A stretch of DNA of 64,000 nt from SZUA-309 sp965233675 (GTDB taxonomy: Bacteria; Pseudomonadota; Gammaproteobacteria; Pseudomonadales; Azotimanducaceae), in NCBI GenBank assembly GCA_965233675.1, contig OZ247498.1, forward strand, positions 4,960,001-5,024,000. Reading direction: 5' to 3'. A program made the translations under genes and the position numbers. How positions within the stretch are numbered: position 1 is the stretch's first letter; each line of letters opens with the position of its first letter. Positions 16,485 to 23,917 of this stretch are shown here, piece by piece. The notes below the pieces were generated by a model. That model saw only the letters and a program-made list of their open reading frames with translations. It was not told where the DNA came from and did no database searches.

Positions 16485-17366
16485 TCAATCCTCGGGCCTG
16501 GAGAGGTTCGCCAGGGCGGCATCACCCATCACCGGATTGGTGCCAGTGACGATGTTTTCCGCTCGCGTTCTGATCATGTCGTCGAAGTGATCATGTGTGA
16601 GGATGTAGAGCCGGTCTGCGCGGATGGCGTCGAAGACGATTTCGGCAATCTCCGCCGGTTGCATGCCCTGCCGCAGGATCTCCCGGAACATGGCGATACG
16701 TTGTTCGTCTTCCGGGCTCGGTGCCGGCGGTTGTTCGTCGTTGGCGAGATTCGAAGGGCGGTTGCGGCCGCTGTCGAAAATATTGGTGTTGACGAAGCCG
16801 GGGCAGAGCACCGAACAGCCGATCTTCGTTTGTGCCGCTTTCAGATCGACGTCGAGGTTTTCCGTCAGGGCCACCACTCCGTGTTTGGTCACGGAGTAGA
16901 GGGCGTTGGTGCTGCCGCCGATGAGGCCGGCGACGGACGCGGTATTGACGATATGACACGGCTCATCCTGAGCGATCATCTGCGGGACGAAGACGCGCAG
17001 TCCGTAGATGACGCTCCACAGGTTCACGCCCAGCACCCAGTCCCAGTCCTTCTGCGTCGCATTCCAGGCATTTCCACCGCCGCCGACCCCGGCATTGTTG
17101 AACAGCAGGTGTACGCCGCCGAGGTCTTTCACCGCTTCGTCGAGGACGTTTTTCAACTCTGATTCGATGGCGACATTGGTGACGATCGGCAGCACCTGGT
17201 TGTTCGTGGTTGCCTGCAGCTCTGTCGCAGCCTGTTCCAGCGCAGCCTCTTCGATATCCGCCATCACCACATGCATGCCTTCCGCGATGCACTTCTCTGT
17301 CAGCGCACGGCCGATGCCGCTTGCAGCACCTGTGATGACGGCGACTTTGCCTGCGAATTCCTGCAT
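16485..17366 (-). CDS. SDR family oxidoreductase
   Basis: 293-aa short-chain dehydrogenase. Rossmann motif TGAASGIGRA, then VVMADIEE (acidic residue after the second strand, favouring NAD), LFNNAGVGGGG, catalytic Ser in NTASVAGL, YSVTKHG (YxxxK), and CPGFVNTNI. ATG 17366 is preceded by a GGGGAAAG box; the frame is open to 17468 without a better start. The C-terminal 90 residues (PSPEDEQRIAMFREILRQG onwards) resemble a subgroup annotated near acyl-CoA and lipid catabolism genes. It is divergent from another SDR gene across 180 bases. Substrate unknown. Confidence 0.88.
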   Translation of the reverse strand: MQEFAGKVAVITGAASGIGRALTEKCIAEGMHVVMADIEEAALEQAATELQATTNNQVLPIVTNVAIESELKNVLDEAVKDLGGVHLLFNNAGVGGGGNAWNATQKDWDWVLGVNLWSVIYGLRVFVPQMIAQDEPCHIVNTASVAGLIGGSTNALYSVTKHGVVALTENLDVDLKAAQTKIGCSVLCPGFVNTNIFDSGRNRPSNLANDEQPPAPSPEDEQRIAMFREILRQGMQPAEIAEIVFDAIRADRLYILTHDHFDDMIRTRAENIVTGTNPVMGDAALANLSRPED

Positions 17367-17546
17367 TGAACTTTCCCCTCGGATAAAGCGTCGAGTATAA
17401 CGAAGTCGTAGCGTTTGCCGGCGGTTGACGAATCGTTCATTGCGGTCCCGCTGGCAACACCCGGACAAACCTGTACCATCTGGCGCATCGCGGCGGACTT
17501 ATGATTCCCGGGGGACTGTGCACAACACCTCTTCTCTGATGCAGCC

Positions 17547-18284
17547 ATGAACGAAGCCAGTCTGCAGGGCAAGCGGATCGTCGTGATTGGTGGCTCTTCC
17601 GGCATCGGATTTGCCATCGCTGCCGGCGCCGGGGGAAAGGGAGCGGACGTCATCATCGGCTCCAGCAATCAGGACAAGGTGGCCGCCGCCGCGAATCGTC
17701 TGGGCGGAACCGCAACAGGTCATGCGGTGGACGTGCGCGACGAATCCAGCGTGAAAGAATTTTTCGCCGCCATCGGCCCTTTCGATCATCTGGCCTATAC
17801 CGCGGGCGATTGGGGACCACAGCGGGATGGCGGGGGAATCGCCGACATGGATCTCGAGCGGGGAAACGACACCTTCGCGGTCCGGTTCTGGGGTGCACTG
17901 GCTGCCGTCAAACACGCGCAGCCGTTTATCTCCCGGCGTGGTTCCATCACGCTCACGGATGGGATGATCGCCCACCGGCCCAGGAAGAACGCAGCGCTGG
18001 GCACTGCCATGGCCGGCGCCATCGAACATCTGACTCGTGGGCTCGCCGTGGAACTCGCGCCGATACGGGTCAATGCGGTGTGTCCGGGTTATGTGCTGAC
18101 GGAAGTCTGGGAGCAAATTCCGGAAGCGCAACGGGCCGAGCGGTTGCAGCGCATGACCGAACGGCAGCCATTGCCCCGTGCTGGGGACCCCGGCGAGCTG
18201 GCCGAAGCGTATCTGTATCTGATGCAGGGCGGCTTCACCACGGGTCAGGTGCTGCTCGTTGACGGCGGGCTTTCACTGATCTGA
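17547..18284 (+). CDS. SDR family oxidoreductase
   Basis: 245-aa short-chain dehydrogenase. GGSSGIGFAIA at the N-terminus, IGSSNQDKV after the second strand (Ser-Asn suggests NADP), an atypical YTAGDWG in place of NNAG, GSITLTDG where the catalytic Ser region normally lies, and CPGYVLTEVW. The usual YxxxK is not evident: the corresponding segment reads RPRKNAALGTAMAGAIEHL, without the tyrosine. It may therefore be an atypical or inactive SDR, or use other residues. It stands alone on the plus strand with its own short leader. Confidence 0.82.
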   Translation: MNEASLQGKRIVVIGGSSGIGFAIAAGAGGKGADVIIGSSNQDKVAAAANRLGGTATGHAVDVRDESSVKEFFAAIGPFDHLAYTAGDWGPQRDGGGIADMDLERGNDTFAVRFWGALAAVKHAQPFISRRGSITLTDGMIAHRPRKNAALGTAMAGAIEHLTRGLAVELAPIRVNAVCPGYVLTEVWEQIPEAQRAERLQRMTERQPLPRAGDPGELAEAYLYLMQGGFTTGQVLLVDGGLSLI

Positions 18285-18320
18285 ACCACTGCCGGATCCA
18301 GACAATCTGAAAACCGGCAT

Positions 18321-18348
18321 CAAACGGCCGGAATCAAGCGGCCGGAAC
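18321..18348. repeat. Two 14-bp imperfect tandem repeats
   Basis: CAAACGGCCGGAAT and CAAGCGGCCGGAAC stand head to tail (2 differences in 14), with a weaker third copy following (TAAACTGAAGGCAT). They lie in the 101-base gap before the NTF2-like gene. No function is inferred. Confidence 0.8.
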
Positions 18349-18385
18349 TAAACTGAAGGCATTAAACCGAAAGAAGGACTGCAAG

Positions 18386-18790
18386 ATGGAAAAGACGCTG
18401 CTCGAGGTGGCTGGATCGCTGTTCGACTGCATTGAGGCAGGAGACGCGGCAGGTGTCGACGCGCTTTACTCGGAGGATGTGGAGGTGTGGCACAACTTCT
18501 CCAACGTGGCTCAGACCAAGGCGGAAAATCTTGCGACTCTGACGGGTCTGATCGCCAGCGTCGATGAGATCCGTTATGAGGTCACGGAACGACTGGCTCT
18601 GGATTCAGAGCGGGTGGTTCAGCGTCACGATCTGTGCTGCACCACACGGGATGGTGCGGCCTTCACCATCCCGGCCTGTATTTTCATCACGGTCAGAGAC
18701 GGCCGGATTGTGAGGATCGACGAATACCTGGACAGCGCTCAGGCCAATGCGCTCAGAACGGCTTCCGGTCGGGAAGCCATCGGCAGCTGA
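18386..18790 (+). CDS. NTF2-like / SnoaL-like protein
   Basis: 134-aa cone-fold protein of the NTF2/SnoaL type. It has the expected layout: N-terminal helix LLEVAGSLFDCIEAGDAAGVDALYSEDVEVWHNF, a central pair of helices, and a beta sheet ending VRDGRIVRIDEYLDSAQ, the signature end of SnoaL-like proteins. Members are ketosteroid-isomerase-like enzymes, cyclases or binding proteins, and the reaction cannot be told from sequence. A good ribosome site (GAAGGA) precedes ATG 18386. The next gene starts 13 bases downstream of its stop. Confidence 0.85.
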   Translation: MEKTLLEVAGSLFDCIEAGDAAGVDALYSEDVEVWHNFSNVAQTKAENLATLTGLIASVDEIRYEVTERLALDSERVVQRHDLCCTTRDGAAFTIPACIFITVRDGRIVRIDEYLDSAQANALRTASGREAIGS

Positions 18791-18803
18791 GTGTCCGGCA
18801 GGC

Positions 18804-19256
18804 ATGGACCGGCGTAGCATGTCTCGTGTGAATGTCCGCTCGCCCATCCCCCTCACTGCTGCGGTGGCTGCCGCTCTCGCCGCCGGTGCACTGCTTGTGG
18901 CCTGGCTGGAATCCCGATTTCTGCAGGGCGTACTGTCTCAGCAACTCTATATTCTGTTGCTCTGCGGGATCTGTACGGCGCTGGGTGCCTGGTTCGGGTC
19001 ACGCATCAGCCGGCGACAGAATCCGGCCGGGTTTACCGTCAACACCGCCGCCCTGAAGTCCCTTGGAATCAGCACCCGGGAGGCAGAGGTGCTGACGCTG
19101 CTGGCGCTCGGCCACAGCAATCAGGAGATCGCCGACCAGCTCCACGTATCCGCGAATACGGTGAAAACCCACCTGCGCCATCTCTACGAAAAACTGGATG
19201 CGGCCCGGCGAGGGCAGGCGGTGGAACAGGCGCGGCGTCTCGGGCTGGTGCCCTGA
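18804..19256 (+). CDS. Membrane-anchored LuxR-type transcriptional regulator
   Basis: About 150 aa. Two membrane segments near the N-terminus (LTAAVAAALAAGALLVAWL and QLYILLLCGICTALGAWFG) are followed by a complete GerE/LuxR helix-turn-helix: STREAEVLTLLALGHSNQEIADQL, then VSANTVKTHLRHLYEKL and ARRLGLVP. There is no receiver or ligand domain, so the membrane part is the only candidate sensor. Starts at 18804 or 18819 (ATG) are both possible. A DUF4199 membrane protein follows, a pairing known from other bacteria, where the two are presumed to act together. Confidence 0.87.
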   Translation: MDRRSMSRVNVRSPIPLTAAVAAALAAGALLVAWLESRFLQGVLSQQLYILLLCGICTALGAWFGSRISRRQNPAGFTVNTAALKSLGISTREAEVLTLLALGHSNQEIADQLHVSANTVKTHLRHLYEKLDAARRGQAVEQARRLGLVP

Positions 19257-19355
19257 GCTCATCCCAACGGGTGATTCGAGCAGATTCATCCGAAAGGCTG
19301 ATGACGGACGACCTGGAAGCGGGGAATCTGGGGCCACATTCATCGGAGCATTCAC

Positions 19356-19811
19356 ATGACGAAACAGGTCTGGAGTTCCGGCCTCATTGCTGGAGCCATT
19401 GTCATCTCGATGACCATACTCGCCATCGAGCTCGGAGTCGGCAGTGTCTGGCTCGGCTATCTGGTGATGCTGATCGCTTTCTGTCTCATTTTCGTGGCGG
19501 TCAAACAACATCGGGACCATGCGCTGGGTGGGATCATACGATTCGGACCAGCGCTGGTCATCGGATTGTGCATCACCCTGCTCGCCGGAGTGATCTACGT
19601 ATTCGGATGGGAGTGTTATCTCTGGGCGACTGACTATGCGGTGGTCACCGTTTACGTGGACGGCGGACTGGAAGCCTATGGGGCTCTGCTTCCCCGGATG
19701 GGCATGACGTTTCTGGAGATAGTGCCAGCCGGGGTTCTGGTCAGCCTGATCAGTGCCACCGTGCTGCGGCGTCCGGAGGTTCTACCCGTGCAACCGGGCA
19801 GTCGTTCTTGA
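19356..19811 (+). CDS. DUF4199 membrane protein
   Basis: 151-aa integral membrane protein of the DUF4199 type. Four hydrophobic segments are visible: SSGLIAGAIVISMTILAIEL, WLGYLVMLIAFCLIFVAV, FGPALVIGLCITLLAGVIYVFGW and MTFLEIVPAGVLVSLISATV. The loop KQHRDHALGGIIRFGPAL is the conserved family block. Function is unknown. It is separated by 99 bases from the membrane-anchored LuxR regulator, and a regulator-plus-membrane-partner unit is the natural reading. Confidence 0.85.
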   Translation: MTKQVWSSGLIAGAIVISMTILAIELGVGSVWLGYLVMLIAFCLIFVAVKQHRDHALGGIIRFGPALVIGLCITLLAGVIYVFGWECYLWATDYAVVTVYVDGGLEAYGALLPRMGMTFLEIVPAGVLVSLISATVLRRPEVLPVQPGSRS

Positions 19812-19960
19812 GTGCTTGTAGAACCGCGGGGAGCAGGCTGCTTCAGTGAAGGTGACTGCGCTGGTCGGCCGCAGAACCCGGCCGTGAAAACCTGTTAAGC
19901 TCGATCCGGCGATGGCGGTTTTTCGAGGCGGCAAAAGCACTCGACGTCGATATTCGACGC

Positions 19961-20004
19961 CTCGACCTGGACTCGAACTGGACTCGACCTGGACTCGAAC
20001 TGGA
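19961..20004. repeat. 22-bp tandem duplication made of 11-bp units
   Basis: A 22-bp block is exactly duplicated at 19961-19982 and 19983-20004. Each copy is itself two 11-mers, CTCGACCTGGA and CTCGAACTGGA, differing at one base, so four 11-bp units stand in register. They end directly at the ribosome site (AAGGAA) of the DUF3604 gene. Further TCGAC-rich sequence precedes them from about 19940. Confidence 0.96.
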
Positions 20005-20016
20005 AAGGAACGCGCT

Positions 20017-21964
20017 ATGTCTGCTCTGAGAATCCTGCTGGCCGTCACTGCTGCCATGCTGGTCGGCGCCACCTGTCTCACTCACGCCGAGGAGTCGTCC
20101 ATCGACACCGGCATCGGTACGATCGACGAAGCGAAAGCTGCAGCGCTCCACGACAGAAAGACCTACTCGCCCTACGCGAATCGGAATTTTCCGACGAGAC
20201 CGTTGTTCGGCGATACCCACATGCACACTTCATTCTCCATGGATGCCGGTGCCTTTGGTGCCCGCCTGGACCCGCGTGATGCTTATCGGTTCGCGCGCGG
20301 GGAGCAGATCACCGCATCCAGCCAGCAGGAGGTCAAGCTCTCCAGGCCATTGGACTTCCTGGTGGTGGCCGATCACTCGGACAACATGGGGTTCTTTCCT
20401 GACCTGTTTGCCGGTAAGTCCACGGTGCTGGCCAATCCGACAGGCCGCAAATGGTACGACATGGTTCAGAGCGGCAAAGGCGGTGAAGCTGCGCTCGAGA
20501 TTATCGTTGCATTCTCACATGGCACCTTTCCGGAGGAGATCATGTACTTCCCGGGTACCAGTGCGTACAAGAGCGCCTGGCAGGAGACCATAGACGCAGC
20601 AGAAGCCTACAACGAGCCCGGTCACTTTACGGCGTTCATCGGCTACGAATGGACATCCAATACCGGCGGCAACAACCTGCATCGCAATGTCATTTTCCGC
20701 GACGATGGAGACAAAGCCAGTCAGGTGGAGCCCTTCACTGTCTATCCACCCTATGGCAGCGACAACCCTGTCGACCTCTGGAAGTGGATGGAAAACTACG
20801 AAAACAAAACCGGCGGAAACGTGCTGGCCATTGCCCACAACGGCAATCTCAGCAATGGGCAGATGTTTCCCCATGGTGGAGGCTTTCGGCAAGAAATTGA
20901 ATGCTGACTACGCGGCCACGCGCGCCAGATGGGAGCGGCTCTACGAAGCGACCCAGACCAAGGGGGACGGCGAGGCACATCCGTTCCTTTCGCCCAATGA
21001 CGAGTTCGCGGACTTCGAAACCTGGGACAAAGGCAATCTGGATGGCAGCGTGGCGAAAACGAATGACATGCTGGCGGGCGAGTACGCCCGGTCCGGCCTC
21101 AAGATCGGACTCAAGCTTGGCCGGAAGCTCGGCACCAATCCCTATCAGTTCGGACTGATAGGCGCGACCGATGCGCACACCGGACTCATGGCGATCGAAG
21201 AGGAGAATTTCTTCGGCAAGACCACGCCCCAGGAGCCGAGCCCGGAGCGCCTGTCCGCCACGTTCGTCAGCAATCCGGATACCGGTGTCACCATTATGGA
21301 CTGGGAAGTCGCTGCTGCCGGGTACTCGGTGGTCTGGGCGGAAGAAAACACCCGTAAATCCATCTGGGATGCAATGCAGCGCCGGGAAACCTATGCCACC
21401 ACCGGCACCCGGATGCTGGTGAGATTTTTCGGCGGGTTTGATTTCGAGCCGGGGGATGCGTTGCAACGCCTGCCGGCGGATGTCGGCTACCGGAAGGGGG
21501 TGCCGATGGGGGGCGAACTCCACGGCGCACCCGAAGACGGGTCGCCGACTTTCCTGGTCGCGGCATTGAAAGACCAGATCGGCGCCAACCTCGACCGGAT
21601 TCAGATCATCAAAGGCTGGCTCGATGCCCGCGGTGACTTGCAGGAAAAGGTGTATGACGTGGTCTGGAGTGGCGATCGCGAAGCAGACAGCGACGGCAAG
21701 GTGCCGGCGGTGGGCAGTACGGTGGATGTCTCCAATGCCACCTGGACCAACACCATTGGCGCACCCGAACTGATCACCGTCTGGAAGGATCCGGATTTCG
21801 ATCCTGAACTGCATGCTTTCTACTACGCCCGCGTGATCGAAATCCCAACACCCCGGTGGTCTGCGTACGATGCATACAGGTTCGGCGTGACCCCGTTGCC
21901 GGGCACCCGCATGACGGTCACTGAGCGGGCCTATACCTCACCGATCTGGTATGCCCCTGACTAG
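20017..21964 (+). pseudogene. DUF3604 family exported protein, single-base frameshift
   Basis: Exported protein of the DUF3604 family (metal-dependent, PHP-like fold), about 650 aa if restored. Signal peptide MSALRILLAVTAAMLVGA; then GDTHMHTSFSMDAGAFG, VVADHSDNMGFFP and AIAHNGNLSNG in the first frame. The frame changes at the CCCC run 20869-20872. Removing one C joins NGQMFP to MVEAFGKKLNADYAATRARW in the next frame, which continues through GEAHPFLSPNDEFADFETWD, IGATDAHTGL and GARLV-type C-terminal sequence to 21964. As it stands, translation ends 10 codons later at 20907. The rest of the gene is intact and unspoiled, so the frameshift is either very recent, a sequencing or assembly error, or a slippage site. 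Start 20017 follows a GGAAAGGAA box. Confidence 0.88.
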
Positions 21965-22063
21965 CACAGAGCCGCCTGTTTTCATGCGGACTGGGCCGGT
22001 GTTTGCACCCACAATGTGACCCGGGCCCTTGTTGCCTGCGACAGCGTTGCTAGTGTTCGGTGG

Positions 22064-22759
22064 ATGAAGACCGTGCATCTCGTACTTTTCGCACAACTGG
22101 GGTTGATGCTGCCCGCGTGGGTGGCCTTCGTCACCCAACCTGCCGGACTGGGTACGCTCTACCTGGTGGCGTACGCCGTGGCCCTGGGGTTCGCGGTGGC
22201 TGTCTACACCGGCTGGAAAAGCCTGCGCAGTTCGGCGGCGAGGCCGGCATTCTGCTGCAGCGTCCTGGCAACCTGCTTCACTGTGGGTACCCCGTTTGTG
22301 ATGGATGGGTTCGGCTTGCCGCGCGTGCCCATGCAGACCATTGCCGTGGCGGCGTGCGTGCTCGCGCTGCTGGTCGCCGGTACGCTGCTGGCCAATCGCG
22401 AACGCTGGCAGCCGGGCACGATACTTGGCGGTCGCAGCTTCAATAAGGGCATGCTGTCAGCGCTCGCCGTTGTGATTGCTTTCATCTGGGTTCCCATCGT
22501 CGTCTGGCTTGCCGCGGGACTCGGCGCCGGACCCGCAGGCAGCTCATTGCGTTCACTGTTCCTGATTTACTACACCGTCGTTGGTGCGCTGGCGGCGATG
22601 CTGGTGTCCGTTACGTTTTTAACCGCCATCGCTGGTCTGTTTCGTCACGCTGGCTCACGCCTGATTCATGCAGGTCAGCTGGTGGCTTCCGTCGTACTGC
22701 TCCTGTCACTGAGCCTTGTCGCTGGTGGTATCGGGCTTGCGCTCGCCAATCCCGGATAA
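22064..22759 (+). CDS. Polytopic membrane protein, unknown function
   Basis: 231-aa membrane protein not recognised. About six hydrophobic segments are visible: VHLVLFAQLGLMLPAWVAFV, LYLVAYAVALGFAVAVYTGW, TIAVAACVLALLVAGTLLA, MLSALAVVIAFIWVPIVVWLA, LFLIYYTVVGALAAMLVSVTF, and QLVASVVLLLSLSLVAGGIG. The loops are short with no motif. ATG 22064 gives a clean first membrane segment; the frame is open to 22016. It leads a run of four plus-strand genes (membrane protein, two small exported proteins, VWA protein) spaced 3-70 bases apart, so a shared envelope function is possible. Confidence 0.75.
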   Translation: MKTVHLVLFAQLGLMLPAWVAFVTQPAGLGTLYLVAYAVALGFAVAVYTGWKSLRSSAARPAFCCSVLATCFTVGTPFVMDGFGLPRVPMQTIAVAACVLALLVAGTLLANRERWQPGTILGGRSFNKGMLSALAVVIAFIWVPIVVWLAAGLGAGPAGSSLRSLFLIYYTVVGALAAMLVSVTFLTAIAGLFRHAGSRLIHAGQLVASVVLLLSLSLVAGGIGLALANPG

Positions 22760-22768
22760 GAGGTTCCT

Positions 22769-23311
22769 ATGAAAACCCTGAAACTCTGCGTTCGAACCGC
22801 GCTTCTGTTTGCCTGCATCCTTGTGCTGCCGGCTTGTTCCGAGCCCGAGGTCGAACAGAAGCGCTACAGCCACGTGAACAGTACCGGCCAGACGCAGCCG
22901 ATCTCATATGAGGTCGCAAGCGACTGGCTGGTCGGGAACGGCGGCAGGTACTCTCTCCCGGACGTGCGCGCCAATATGGCAACGCTCTCCTTTGATGTCA
23001 GTGCCGCAAGACATATGAAGGAGCCGCTGGCAGACAAGCTCAAGCGACTAACCAGTCGCGGCCAGACGGATCGGGACCGGAAGGTGCTGACCTCGAAAAT
23101 GACGACGGTAAACGGTTTTGAAGCGCTGGTTTACGGCGAGCAGGGCGAAGCCTACAAACCGCCCGAAGACCGCTATTTCACCCACCAGGTGGAATTTGTG
23201 GCCGGCCCGTACCTGATTGAAACGAAAATACGCGGACACGCCTCGAACTACCCGGTGTTGCTCGAACAGCTCGAGCACACCTTGAGTTCCATCAGGATTG
23301 AGGAAAGCTAG
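22769..23311 (+). CDS. Hypothetical lipoprotein
   Basis: 180-aa predicted lipoprotein. The signal peptide ends with lipobox LPAC (Cys about residue 23). The mature part begins SEPEVEQKRYSHVNSTGQTQPISYEVASDWLVGNGGRYSL in a pattern seen in PsbP/DcrB-like proteins: an amphipathic beta-rich domain with a central VNGFEALVYGEQGEAYK strand pair and a terminal helix LLEQLEHTLSSIRIEE. It shares this layout (xINGF/VNGFEAxxY; final VxSI/MR) with the next gene, so the two are probably distant paralogues. No function is known. Confidence 0.75.
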   Translation: MKTLKLCVRTALLFACILVLPACSEPEVEQKRYSHVNSTGQTQPISYEVASDWLVGNGGRYSLPDVRANMATLSFDVSAARHMKEPLADKLKRLTSRGQTDRDRKVLTSKMTTVNGFEALVYGEQGEAYKPPEDRYFTHQVEFVAGPYLIETKIRGHASNYPVLLEQLEHTLSSIRIEES

Positions 23312-23314
23312 CTC

Positions 23315-23851
23315 ATGGGGCCCGGCTGGGCGGAGGCCCATTCCGTTCGGGTGCTCCTTTTTCTGGCACTGCTGGCGGCCGCTGGTGCTTCCCCCGCAGA
23401 GAACTCGGCCGGGGACTCTGCCGAGGTACGTCGCACGGACCCTGACAATCTTGTCAGTTTCCGTCTGCCCGCCCTGTGGAACGACGATCACTTTGCCAAT
23501 GGCCGTCATTTTCAGCGCGCTGACCAGCCGGACGATAAAGCCATTCTGGCCGTGCTTGCCGAGCTGCGTGAACACTACCCGACCCTCGAACAGATCCGCA
23601 CCGGCCGTACCGGTGTTCATCAGACGCAGGGACACCGGCAGGTGTCCAGCGAAGAAAAGCAGATCAACGGGTTTGACGTCTGGGAGGCGGTCTACACTGC
23701 GAATGTACGAGGTGACGATGTGATCATGCACGACTTCATGATGTTCTCGGACACCCGCTTCATTGAAGTGCACTTGATCGCCGCCGAAGCGGACTATGAG
23801 ACCTACCTGCCGGATCTCCTCGCAGTTGTCGACAGTATGCGGGTCAACTGA
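23315..23851 (+). CDS. Hypothetical exported protein, paralogue of the preceding lipoprotein
   Basis: 178-aa protein starting three bases after the previous stop. A hydrophobic segment (VRVLLFLALLAAAGASPAEN) looks like a cleavable signal peptide without a lipobox. The mature domain has FRLPALWNDDHFANGRHF, INGFDVWEAVYTANV and a final helix YLPDLLAVVDSMRVN, paralleling the preceding lipoprotein. PsbP/DcrB-like fold is suspected, function unknown. Tight spacing supports cotranscription. Confidence 0.72.
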   Translation: MGPGWAEAHSVRVLLFLALLAAAGASPAENSAGDSAEVRRTDPDNLVSFRLPALWNDDHFANGRHFQRADQPDDKAILAVLAELREHYPTLEQIRTGRTGVHQTQGHRQVSSEEKQINGFDVWEAVYTANVRGDDVIMHDFMMFSDTRFIEVHLIAAEADYETYLPDLLAVVDSMRVN

Positions 23852-23917
23852 GCCAGAGCCACGGACACATGCTTTTCTCTTCGATTTCCAAGAAACTATC
23901 GTCAGACGTAGAGGGAG

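Noticed and set aside
20849..21814. Minus-strand frame across the DUF3604 frameshift
   Set aside because: Shadow of the DUF3604 coding sequence, which remains conserved in the plus-strand frames on both sides of the shift.
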